Below are positions 1 through 5,371 of a DNA stretch of 6,612 nucleotides, in pieces. The stretch is from NCBI GenBank assembly GCA_030262795.1, contig JAJSZO010000145.1, forward strand, positions 1-6,612. The letters are read 5' to 3'. Under the pieces are notes generated by a model, which did no database searches, had not been told where the DNA came from, and saw only the letters and a list, made by a program, of their open reading frames with translations. The stretch comes from Deltaproteobacteria bacterium. Its GTDB lineage: Bacteria > Desulfobacterota > Desulfobacteria > Desulfobacterales > ETH-SRB1. Numbering within the stretch: the first letter of the stretch is position 1; every line of letters starts with the position of its first letter. A program made the translations under genes and the position numbers.

Positions 1-1440
1 TTTGGTTTTTTCAACCAGATCGGCTTCAGCAGCCTTGGTCTTGGCCTCAAAATCGGCCTCAGCACCGAGTTTCCGGCCTTCCGCCTCTTTTGCAGTTGCA
101 TATGCCTGTACCTCGGCCATCATTTGCTCCTCCTGTCTCACTTTCTCAATCTCGGCCTGCTTGTCTATGATCTGCTTAGCCTTCTGGCGATCAGCGGTTT
201 CCTTTACCTTAACGGTTTCAACATCCTGTCTCGCTTTCTCAGCGCCGGTCTCGGCTTCCTGTCGAACTTGCTCGGCCTTGGCCTTTTCAGCGTTCTTTTT
301 TGCTATGGCAATCTCTTTATCCTGTTCAGCCACTTCGACTGTTTTTTTCTTTTCCACATTTGCGGTTTCAACCGCCTGATCTTTGGCTATCTGTTTGGTT
401 GCAATCTCCTGATCGGACTTGACTCCCTCTAAGTTAATAGATTTATCCTTTTCGATTGACCGGCGTCCGACCTCTTCATCATTATGTAGCTCGGCAACAG
501 AGGCACTTTTGTTCTGTTCAGCCTCATATACACGAACTTCCCGCCCCTGATCAGCTTCCTTGAATTTCAGATCCTGCTCCTGCGAAAGGATTGCTTTCCG
601 GGTTTCAACATCTTTCTGTTTAATCTCAAATTCCGCATCCCGCTTGAATTTGTTTTCAGCTACCGATTGTTCAGAAATAGTCTTCTGCAAATTTTTCAGG
701 CCTTGGGCATCAAAGGTGTTGTTGGGATCCATTATTTCCTTGGGAGCCTGGTCAAGCGCCGAGATGGTGCAGTCCTCAAGCTCAAGACCGTTTTGCTCAA
801 GGCCGTCTTTGACAACCTCCATGACTGCCCCTTTGAATTCACCGCGTTTGAGGTTAAGGTCTTCCAGTGTCGATTTTGCGGCAACAATTCTTAATGCATC
901 AATGAGTTTTTCACGCTCAAGATCGGTAATCGCATGCTGCTGCGCTTTCAGCAGAGATTCACTGTCTATATCCGTAGCGCTCTTTACACGTCCACCGACT
1001 GCGGCCGAGATTTTATCACCCAGGGTCCTGGCTGCTGTTGATATGCCGTCTTCATCAGCCTTTACACGAATATAGAATTCAGCCACCACCTCTGCTCTGA
1101 GCTTATCCAGTGTTATCAAAGAATCTCTTTTGTCTCTCGTGACGATTATCTTCATTGTTTCTAAAGATACCGGAATGATCTCATGGAGGAACCCGATTAC
1201 GATGCTGCCGTGATCTTTTATGACCCTAAGCCCGCCTTTACCTGTTTTTACATAAGCCAGGTTTCCCCGTGCCCTTACATAAAGGCTGCTGAAGATTAAG
1301 CCTATGCCTGCGAGGAGAATGAGGACGAGACCAACGCCGGACCATATTGCCAGCGTTAATCCCTTGAAAAATAGTATGGAAACACCAATAATAACCATAC
1401 CGGCAAAAATCATACTGCCAAGTATCCCTCTTATATTCAT
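1..1440 (-). CDS. yqiK: YqiK-type flotillin (SPFH/band 7), 3' end beyond the window
   Basis: An open frame runs from an ATG at 1440 to the left edge without a stop (480 codons seen). The Shine-Dalgarno AAAGGAG lies 7 nt before the ATG. Residues 9-25 and 30-52 are hydrophobic, so one or two N-terminal membrane segments anchor the protein. Residues 58-230 form the SPFH domain, with landmarks shared with E. coli YqiK: VKTGKGG (64-70), LHEIIP (85-90), DSLIT (106-110), NGLELE (217-222) and DPNN-FDAQGL (238-248). From about 250 onward the sequence is a long charged coiled coil rich in Glu, Lys, Ala and Gln. YqiK is about 550 residues, so roughly 80 are probably missing here. Flotillins oligomerise as membrane-microdomain scaffolds. 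It is the third gene of a probable operon, 99 nt after the YqiJ-like gene. The family call is firm; the cellular role is inferred from the family. Residues 141-170 look longer than in E. coli YqiK. Confidence 0.93.
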   Translation of the reverse strand, partial: MNIRGILGSMIFAGMVIIGVSILFFKGLTLAIWSGVGLVLILLAGIGLIFSSLYVRARGNLAYVKTGKGGLRVIKDHGSIVIGFLHEIIPVSLETMKIIVTRDKRDSLITLDKLRAEVVAEFYIRVKADEDGISTAARTLGDKISAAVGGRVKSATDIDSESLLKAQQHAITDLEREKLIDALRIVAAKSTLEDLNLKRGEFKGAVMEVVKDGLEQNGLELEDCTISALDQAPKEIMDPNNTFDAQGLKNLQKTISEQSVAENKFKRDAEFEIKQKDVETRKAILSQEQDLKFKEADQGREVRVYEAEQNKSASVAELHNDEEVGRRSIEKDKSINLEGVKSDQEIATKQIAKDQAVETANVEKKKTVEVAEQDKEIAIAKKNAEKAKAEQVRQEAETGAEKARQDVETVKVKETADRQKAKQIIDKQAEIEKVRQEEQMMAEVQAYATAKEAEGRKLGAEADFEAKTKAAEADLVEKTK

Positions 1441-1502
1441 AATAAGGCTCCTTTTAAATAAAAGTTAAAAAATTCATTATTATTGCACTTCCGGAGTTCA
1501 TC

Positions 1503-1529
1503 AAATGGTTGAGTAAAAAATGGTTGAGT
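1503..1529. repeat. Short tandem duplication in the yqiJ-yqiK gap
   Basis: aaatggttgagt occurs at 1503-1514 and 1518-1529 with a 15-bp period, just after the yqiJ-like stop codon. The 99-nt gap is otherwise AT-rich, with no hairpin strong enough to be a terminator, so co-transcription of the flotillin gene is plausible. Confidence 0.55.
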
Positions 1530-1539
1530 TGCGATCATT

Positions 1540-2223
1540 TTAACGATGTTTGACCTCAGGCAAAGTTGGTTTTTTTTGCACAATAAATACCTTTTCTGCC
1601 TGGAGATATTGAAGCACGATAATTTCCTCGTTTTCATGAACTGGTTTTTCACCCTCCGCAACCCTGCAATATATGTTGTGAAGGGTTCCATGTTGATCGC
1701 GCACCTTGGCCCGCCCACCTGTGGCGCTAATCTGTACCGAGGCCTCGCCATGTTTGCCAACCAGACTTGTCAGACTGACAGCAGAGCTTGCCTGTTTGGG
1801 TAATACTTTGGCCACGGTAAGTGATGTATAACGAGTAATGAAAAGACCCAGAATAGTTGCCACAAACAGTGAAGGCCAGAAATAGAACCCCGCCGGAATG
1901 AAGCTGATACTTGAAAAAATTCCATTGCAGCATAACCCTATAAAACCCCATGTATTTCCAAACACCAGCAGGATGATGCTCAGTGGACATCTGCCCACGC
2001 CTAAGAAGCCCAGCACATTGTCAATGACACCATGGCCAACGTCAATATCGTGATCAACATCATGGTCAATATCATGGTCCAGGTCATGGGAGAAGTCCGG
2101 CCCCACTTCAGTCTCTGATACTCCGCTTTGCATGACAAAAAACAGGTAGACCAACCAGAAAACAATAGATGCGCTGAAAACGGCGTTCTGCCAATCAAAT
2201 ATTAAAGATTTCAAGAGTTCCAT
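1540..2223 (-). CDS. yqiJ: YqiJ-like membrane protein with OB-fold (DUF1449 / NfeD-like)
   Basis: This is a 227-residue membrane protein with a hydrophobic segment at 13-31 and a hydrophobic block at 79-131 that could hold two or three helices. A C-terminal beta-rich domain (about 147-216) resembles the OB-fold of YqiJ/NfeD proteins, with LVGKHGEA near 154-161 and VRDQHGTLHNIYC near 174-186. I chose the ATG at 2223 because GGGAGG lies 11 nt upstream; the in-frame TTG eight codons earlier precedes that Shine-Dalgarno and is unlikely to be used. Between the first two hydrophobic blocks, residues 46-61 are four His-Asp-X-Asp units, a candidate metal-binding linker. NfeD/YqiJ proteins are typically encoded beside SPFH proteins and are thought to partner them, which matches the flotillin directly downstream. 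The membrane topology is not settled by the sequence. The family call is strong from both sequence and context. Confidence 0.85.
   Translation of the reverse strand: MELLKSLIFDWQNAVFSASIVFWLVYLFFVMQSGVSETEVGPDFSHDLDHDIDHDVDHDIDVGHGVIDNVLGFLGVGRCPLSIILLVFGNTWGFIGLCCNGIFSSISFIPAGFYFWPSLFVATILGLFITRYTSLTVAKVLPKQASSAVSLTSLVGKHGEASVQISATGGRAKVRDQHGTLHNIYCRVAEGEKPVHENEEIIVLQYLQAEKVFIVQKKPTLPEVKHR
2041..2088 (-). repeat. Four 12-bp tandem units encoding (His-Asp-X-Asp)4 in the yqiJ-like gene
   Basis: Four consecutive 12-bp units (2041-2052, 2053-2064, 2065-2076, 2077-2088) are variants of gtcaatatcatg on the plus strand. Read on the minus strand each encodes His-Asp-X-Asp with X = Leu, Ile, Val, Ile. 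Differences between units fall mostly at third codon positions and in the X codon, which suggests an old repeat kept at the protein level rather than a fresh slippage event. Confidence 0.85.
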
Positions 2224-2263
2224 TCTTCCAGTCGCCTCCCTTTTCAAATATCGTTTAACTTTA

Positions 2264-3148
2264 CTAGCGATCTACTTCATCCCTGTCATCACCGGCTTCA
2301 GCAGCCTTTACAATTACCGGTTCTTTTTCCGGTTTATTAATACTATATCTGTCTCCCCCAACAGAAATCATTCCTCCAAAAGGAGGCGCTGAAAGCAACT
2401 GACGGGCTCTGGTCACAGGGTCACCTTCTTCGATAAACTCAACATCCGCGTCAATAACATCACCTATGCTTTCTGCCTTCTCCTCCAGCGCTTTGTATGC
2501 TTCCTCAAACTCCGCTTCCTTCAGCACATTCTCAATATCAGCATCAAGGCCGAGCTCGGAGGATTCTTTTATGAGGTTTTGTGTCATAAGCCTTGCTGTG
2601 GTGAGGTCAATTGAATCCGCCAATTGCTTGTAACTACGCTTTCCATCAATCTGATCGGCAGCATCTGATTCAAGCCTCCGTGCCCTCTCTATCATATTAT
2701 TAATCTCAATCTGTAATACTTTCCTGGGGAGATCCTGGGAAGCATTTTCTGCGCTTTTATATGTTTTCTTCGCTCCAGCTATCAGTTGCTGGGCTGCAAC
2801 GTCGGTTTTAGCGTAATTTTTCGATTCAATATCAATCTTCTCTTTGATTGCAAGCTGCAGGGCCAGGATTTTTTTGGCTTTGTCAGTGTCGTTCTTTTTC
2901 TGGGACAACAAGGCCTGATTCCCAAGCTCTTTATGTTGCACAACCAGCTTCGCAAGCTCCTTTCTTTGGTTGCCTGCTGCTATCATCGCCGCTGTTGCTG
3001 CCTCGCCCTTTTTGTCAGCGAGCGCCATCTCCATCTGAACAGCTTCCTGCAATTCCTCTGGCCTTGTTTTTTTGGGTTCATCAACATCATCAGAACCCAT
3101 AAAAAGTTCGATTCCCCATTTAATAATGCCTTTTTTCTTCTTTGCCAT
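2264..3148 (-). CDS. PspA/IM30-like coiled-coil protein
   Basis: This is a 294-residue, highly charged, mostly alpha-helical protein. It has no signal peptide and no membrane-spanning segment, so it should be cytoplasmic or peripheral to the membrane. Residues 8-17 (IIKWGIELFM) form a short amphipathic N-terminal helix, as expected for membrane-binding PspA/IM30 (ESCRT-III-like) proteins. Long Ala/Lys/Glu/Gln-rich helices follow at about 30-135 and 140-230, the last part very acidic. The tail (about 240-294) is less helical and holds a Pro/Gly-rich patch (APPFGGMISVGG, 254-265). AAAGGAGGG lies 10 nt upstream of the ATG. The next gene, yqiJ-like, starts 40 nt after the stop, so the two should be co-transcribed and this is the first gene of the operon. 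The PspA assignment rests on architecture and on its YqiJ/flotillin neighbours more than on diagnostic residues. An unrelated coiled-coil protein remains possible. Confidence 0.6.
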   Translation of the reverse strand: MAKKKKGIIKWGIELFMGSDDVDEPKKTRPEELQEAVQMEMALADKKGEAATAAMIAAGNQRKELAKLVVQHKELGNQALLSQKKNDTDKAKKILALQLAIKEKIDIESKNYAKTDVAAQQLIAGAKKTYKSAENASQDLPRKVLQIEINNMIERARRLESDAADQIDGKRSYKQLADSIDLTTARLMTQNLIKESSELGLDADIENVLKEAEFEEAYKALEEKAESIGDVIDADVEFIEEGDPVTRARQLLSAPPFGGMISVGGDRYSINKPEKEPVIVKAAEAGDDRDEVDR

Positions 3149-3158
3149 GGTTTATTTT

Positions 3159-3167
3159 CCCTCCTTT
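3159..3167 (-). promoter_or_regulatory. Strong Shine-Dalgarno of the PspA-like gene
   Basis: AAAGGAGGG on the minus strand is nearly a full anti-16S match and ends 10 nt before the ATG at 3148. It fixes the start of the operon's first gene. The stretch upstream is AT-rich, and I could not find a convincing -35/-10 pair in it. Confidence 0.8.
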
Positions 3168-3280
3168 CATAGAAATATTGTACATATTTTTAGTCAATTT
3201 TATTAATAGGTTAGTGACTATCAGCAGGGGTGATGCCTCATCGGCCAGATATTCGGCCTGTTCGGGGAACAGACCCTACA

Positions 3281-3308
3281 CTTATCAGCTCAACAGCTTA
3301 TCAGCTCA
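3281..3308. repeat. Short direct repeat, 12 bp twice with 4 bp between
   Basis: cttatcagctca occurs at 3281-3292 and again at 3297-3308. It sits in the non-coding stretch between the PspA-like operon and the left end of the palindromic element. It could be an operator or a replication-slippage scar; nothing in the sequence decides between these. Confidence 0.5.
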
Positions 3309-3319
3309 CCCGAAGGGCG

Positions 3320-3504
3320 TTAGGAACGTGGACGAAATAACTTCCCCAACTATGCATCACAGCTTCAGGCCACCTTTGCTCGATCTCAAATCACAAAAAT
3401 ATTGAAATAGCCCGCTATTCCATCAACTTTTGTGATCTGAGATCGAACAAATCTGACCCAAATCTGTGCGCCTACTTGTGGAAGTTAATTCGTCCACGTT
3501 CCTT
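3320..3504. repeat. Long imperfect palindrome, MITE-like element
   Basis: The outer arms 3322-3345 and 3480-3503 are inverted complements at 23 of 24 positions (core aggaacgtggacgaa). The inner arms 3378-3398 and 3428-3448 match at 19 of 21. Partial pairing continues between them and into the loop (gaaatag at 3404-3410 against ctattcc at 3415-3421). The whole 185 bp can therefore fold into one long hairpin. There is no ORF of note inside. The layout fits a miniature inverted-repeat transposable element or a large REP-type palindrome. It fills most of the non-coding gap between the small membrane protein gene and the PspA-like operon, both read leftward, so it may have been inserted between them. 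I see no clear target-site duplication. Confidence 0.8.
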
Positions 3505-3552
3505 AATTTATTGAGCAAATACGAATTATTCCCATTACTATGGTTCTTTAAG

Positions 3553-3762
3553 TTAATCAACAAAACGTTTGAAGGCATCGAATACGCTCTCATTTATCTT
3601 TATTACTCCTGTCCTACGTAGAAGTAAAATTGCCATAACCACCAAAATCAGGAGAATTATCAAGGGTAATAACCAGACGGTTAGTTTAACTACAAATTTC
3701 AATAAAATCCCGACAGCAAGAATAGTACAAATAACTGCCAGTGCTTTCCATATTTTTTCCAA
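3553..3762 (-). CDS. Small two-helix membrane protein of unknown function
   Basis: This is a protein of about 69 residues that I do not recognise. The N-terminus is short and amphipathic (LEKIWKAL). A very hydrophobic stretch of about 45 residues follows, best read as two transmembrane helices separated by a Lys (LLKFVVKLTVW). The C-terminus is basic to amphipathic (RRTGVIKINESVFDAFKRFVD, split as RRTGVIKI and NESVFDAFKRFVD). A strong Shine-Dalgarno, AAAGGAGG (3771-3778), decides the start: the GTG at 3771 shares its first base with it, so initiation is more likely at TTG 3762 (8 nt spacing) or TTG 3765 (5 nt). The strong ribosome site and coherent membrane pattern argue for a real gene. It is read in the same direction as the PspA-like operon about 400 bp downstream, with the palindrome between them. 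A link to membrane stress is conjecture. Confidence 0.7.
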   Translation of the reverse strand: MEKIWKALAVICTILAVGILLKFVVKLTVWLLPLIILLILVVMAILLLRRTGVIKINESVFDAFKRFVD

Positions 3763-3770
3763 CAAATTCA

Positions 3771-3778
3771 CCTCCTTT
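3771..3778 (-). promoter_or_regulatory. Shine-Dalgarno that selects a TTG start
   Basis: AAAGGAGG on the minus strand overlaps the first in-frame GTG (3769-3771), which rules that codon out as an efficient start. It points to one of two consecutive TTG codons (3765 or 3762). Confidence 0.7.
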
Positions 3779-3796
3779 CAGCGTGTCGAGTAAACC

Positions 3797-3802
3797 AGTA
3801 TA
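3797..3802 (-). promoter_or_regulatory. Possible -10 box for the small membrane protein gene
   Basis: TATACT on the minus strand lies 19 nt upstream of the Shine-Dalgarno, leaving room for a short leader. No good -35 hexamer is present at 16-18 nt, so the site is only suggestive. Confidence 0.25.
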
Positions 3803-3874
3803 TTCTGATTCTTCAGTCTAAGGTTTATTTTAATAGCACAAGGCTCCAATAATCATCCTTCTTAAACAATTTGG

Positions 3875-4069
3875 CTACCAACTTAAGCCGTGACACTTTG
3901 CCGCCTCCCAAAGGGTGGCTATCATACACAGTATTATTGATTTCCCGCTCCCGTTAGGACCAGAAAAAAAAATAAATTGGGAAATTTTATCTGTCCACGA
4001 ATCTGTCAGGTCGATCTTCTGTTTTTTTAACGGACCGACGTTTTTGAAATATAGCATCTTGATTTTCAT
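3875..4069 (-). pseudogene. N-terminal stub of an AAA/RecF-like ATPase (Walker A only)
   Basis: The product begins MKIKMLYFKNVGPL and has a P-loop GPNGSGKS at residues 37-44. This is the pattern of AAA-family ATPases of the RecF/SMC/OLD type, where an N-terminal 'F-KNVG-' strand precedes Walker A. The ORF stops at 64 residues, whereas such proteins run to several hundred, so the signature motif, Walker B and most of the fold are absent. I chose the ATG at 4069 because TTGGAG lies 9 nt upstream; an in-frame TTG at 4084 is the longer alternative. After residue 55 (LWEAA) the sequence stops resembling the family. Another minus-strand frame stays open there down to a stop at 3825-3827, which may be the end of the same gene after an internal deletion, or a different gene's tail. 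It should not be a working ATPase. Confidence 0.65.
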
Positions 4070-4105
4070 ATCAATATTCTCCAATGTTTTTTCTGCAAAA
4101 AATTA

Positions 4106-4253
4106 TGGCAGAAATCAGAAGAAACGTAAAGAATATTCATCAAAGTGGACTTTTACTACTTGGAGTAGATCCAAGCAAGGCAAAGCATGATGTCCGCACA
4201 ATAGGATGCCACGTTGTTAAGAATGAAGAGGTGCTTGAATGGGTCACTTATTT
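4106..4253 (+). mobile_element. IS110-family transposase relic, copy 1
   Basis: From the ATG at 4105 the plus strand reads a transposase-like N-terminus with NIHQSGLLLLGVDPSKAKHD. This resembles the RuvC-like start of IS110-family DEDD transposases (GVD-SKAKHD, with the first catalytic Asp). After about 30 codons the resemblance ends. The frame stays open through KNEEVLEW and then runs into the 3' end of the opposing DUF2784 gene. The same segment recurs at 6080-6207 with the same outer limits, which defines this copy as 148 bp. It is far too short for an active element (the transposase alone is usually over 300 residues). The family assignment rests on one short motif. Confidence 0.65.
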
Positions 4254-4678
4254 GCTGATTGACGTTCTGCTGGTTTTCTTAAATCCAGAGGAATCACCCA
4301 GAAGGTTAACAAAATGAGCGCAAAAAAAAGTGAATACATGATCACAAATGTTAGTTCACTAAAATTAAAAAACATGATTTTGTGAATCCACTCTTTCATG
4401 AAACTGGTTTCATATACCTGATTCTGGCCTCCTCTTACTCTCAAATGATTTTCCCATTCAGTGAATGGGCAAATCATGCCAATCAAAGATTCGCAGAGAA
4501 CAATGCCCATCGCCAAGATGTGACAGATACGAAATTTTGCATTTCTCGCGAATTTCTGTTTTGTAAAATATCCGATCCAGATAAATATAAACCCAAAAAC
4601 AACAAAGGCGACAAAAAGGAAATGTATCAACAGGATTAGATCTGCTGCTAACAAGTATTTGCTGTAGGCCGGATTCAT
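4244..4678 (-). CDS. DUF2784-type small integral membrane protein
   Basis: This is a 144-residue protein with hydrophobic helices at about 9-37, 50-70 and 109-130. It carries the features I associate with DUF2784: an N-terminal 'ADLILLIHFLFVAFVVFG' helix with a conserved His, then CPFTEWENHLR at 70-80, followed by Gly, Tyr and SF--EW at 92-97. The family's function is unknown. I chose the ATG at 4678, preceded by AGGA at a 6 nt gap; starts further upstream would overlap the kinase fragment. The start lies 7 nt after that fragment's stop, so the two are probably on one transcript. The last codons (after about residue 131) are hydrophilic, and the stop lies 10 bp inside IS110 relic copy 1, so the natural C-terminus may have been altered. 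Confidence 0.75.
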   Translation of the reverse strand: MNPAYSKYLLAADLILLIHFLFVAFVVFGFIFIWIGYFTKQKFARNAKFRICHILAMGIVLCESLIGMICPFTEWENHLRVRGGQNQVYETSFMKEWIHKIMFFNFSELTFVIMYSLFFALILLTFWVIPLDLRKPAERQSANK

Positions 4679-4685
4679 ATTGTTC

Positions 4686-5021
4686 CTATTCTCCAAAACC
4701 CCTTGCAGTATCATTTCCCATGCCGGCAGGTATAATCCCTAATGCCGGATAATTGCCGGACCTATCTTTATCTTGCATGCAAACCCTTATCGTGCCATTT
4801 ACTACTTCATTGATGGTGCCATCACCTCCGATGGCAACGATCCGGTCAAATAATTCGGAGGCTGTGGCCTTTTCAGCGAGAGCTGTAGCATGGCCGGGTT
4901 TTGTGGTAATCCGGAATTCATAGGCAAGGCTGTCCCTTTCAAGAAGTGCCTTAAGCCTTCTAATAAGCGGATTGAACCTTTCCTTTCCTGATTTCGGGTT
5001 TATAATGAAACAAAATTTCAT
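4686..5021 (-). pseudogene. Truncated diacylglycerol/sphingosine kinase-like lipid kinase (N-terminal domain only)
   Basis: The 111-residue product contains the nucleotide-binding half of the DAGK catalytic family: NPKSG at 8-12, GGDGTINEVVNG at 65-76 and P-AGMGNDTAR at 98-107, where the family usually has P-GT-NDFAR. The ORF stops a few residues later. Intact bacterial members (DgkB/YegS type) are about 300 residues and need a C-terminal beta-sandwich domain to complete the active site. None of that domain is found downstream, where the DUF2784 gene begins 7 nt after the stop. This looks like a 3' deletion that joined the two genes. No good Shine-Dalgarno precedes the ATG at 5021; an in-frame alternative start nearby is not obvious. 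Lipid phosphorylation by this product is unlikely. Confidence 0.8.
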
Positions 5022-5105
5022 GGGTCACATTTACTAAACTTTCACATTTTTTGCAAACTAAGGGCTCTAATTCGTTAATTCGATGACGTATTATTTTATA
5101 TTGTT

Positions 5106-5242
5106 TCACCGCCCGCTTCGCTCAAGACGCAAAGAATGCAGAGTTAAATATTTTTTCTTTTGCCATTGAGAGGACGGCAAAAGAAAATAGCTTAAGCTTT
5201 TAAAAAAACAATTTCTCTGCGACCTTTGAGGCTCCGCAGTGA
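5106..5242. repeat. Palindromic intergenic repeat ('accgc...gcaaagaatgcagag' type)
   Basis: The left part (tcaccgc at 5106-5112, then caagacgcaaagaatgcagag at 5123-5143, written here as caagacgcaaag plus aatgcagag) is mirrored by the right part (ctctgcgaccttt at 5215-5227 and gcagtga at 5236-5242). A perfect 12-bp inverted repeat sits in the middle: ttttcttttgcc (5153-5164) and ggcaaaagaaaa (5176-5187) around an 11-nt loop. AT-rich arms pair between the two levels, so most of the 137 bp can form one hairpin. The outer motif resembles a dispersed 'CTCTGCG...TTTGCGGTGA' repeat that I recall from many bacterial genomes. It occupies the divergent gap between the kinase fragment and the methyltransferase gene and has no coding potential. 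Confidence 0.75.
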
Positions 5243-5261
5243 TTATAAACCATCCAATTTT

Positions 5262-5277
5262 AATACGTTACCGTATT
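5262..5277. promoter_or_regulatory. Short inverted repeat upstream of the methyltransferase gene
   Basis: aatacg (5262-5267) and cgtatt (5272-5277) form a perfect 6-bp inverted repeat around ttac, about 30 bp before the start codon. It could be an operator or overlap the promoter. I found no convincing -35/-10 pair around it, so the role is speculative. Confidence 0.25.
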
Positions 5278-5305
5278 TAAGAATACATGTACTAAGGGAG
5301 GTATT

Positions 5306-5371
5306 ATGAAAAGAGCTCTGGTGTACCTTGGTTTCGTGTTGTTGTTAGGCGGGCTGCTTTTAGCTTCGTGT
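5306..5371 (+). other. Lipoprotein signal peptide with lipobox LLAS-C
   Basis: Codons 1-22 of the methyltransferase gene encode a basic n-region (MKR), a hydrophobic run from 4 to 20 rich in Leu, Val and Gly, and L19-A20-S21-C22. This matches the signal peptidase II consensus. A hydrophilic linker (SENQMTDKKGN) then leads into the enzyme domain. Confidence 0.8.

Noticed and set aside
2..1075. Several long plus-strand open frames with Ser/Ala/Phe-rich products
   Set aside because: They are antisense to the flotillin coiled-coil gene, whose Glu/Lys/Ala-rich codons leave the opposite strand open. The minus-strand frame has a ribosome site and clear homology.
3169..3197. TTGACT (3192-3197) with TTCTAT (3169-3174) at 17-nt spacing as promoter of the PspA-like operon
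   Set aside because: Transcription would begin inside the Shine-Dalgarno at 3159-3167. The alternative -10 TACAAT (3177-3182) has no matching -35. No promoter is called.
3281..3308. CRISPR-like repeats
   Set aside because: Only two 12-bp units with a 4-bp spacer, and no cas genes.
3142..3405. Plus-strand open frame of 87 codons
   Set aside because: It crosses the 5' end of the PspA-like gene, non-coding DNA and the left arm of the palindrome; it has no ribosome site and no protein-like pattern.
3569..3793. Plus-strand open frame opposite the small membrane protein
   Set aside because: No Shine-Dalgarno and no membrane or domain signature. The minus-strand frame has both a strong ribosome site and two helices.
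5153..5187. The 12-bp stem as a rho-independent terminator
   Set aside because: The stem is AT-rich and lies between divergent genes, so no transcript from an annotated gene ends there. It is better explained as the core of the palindromic repeat.
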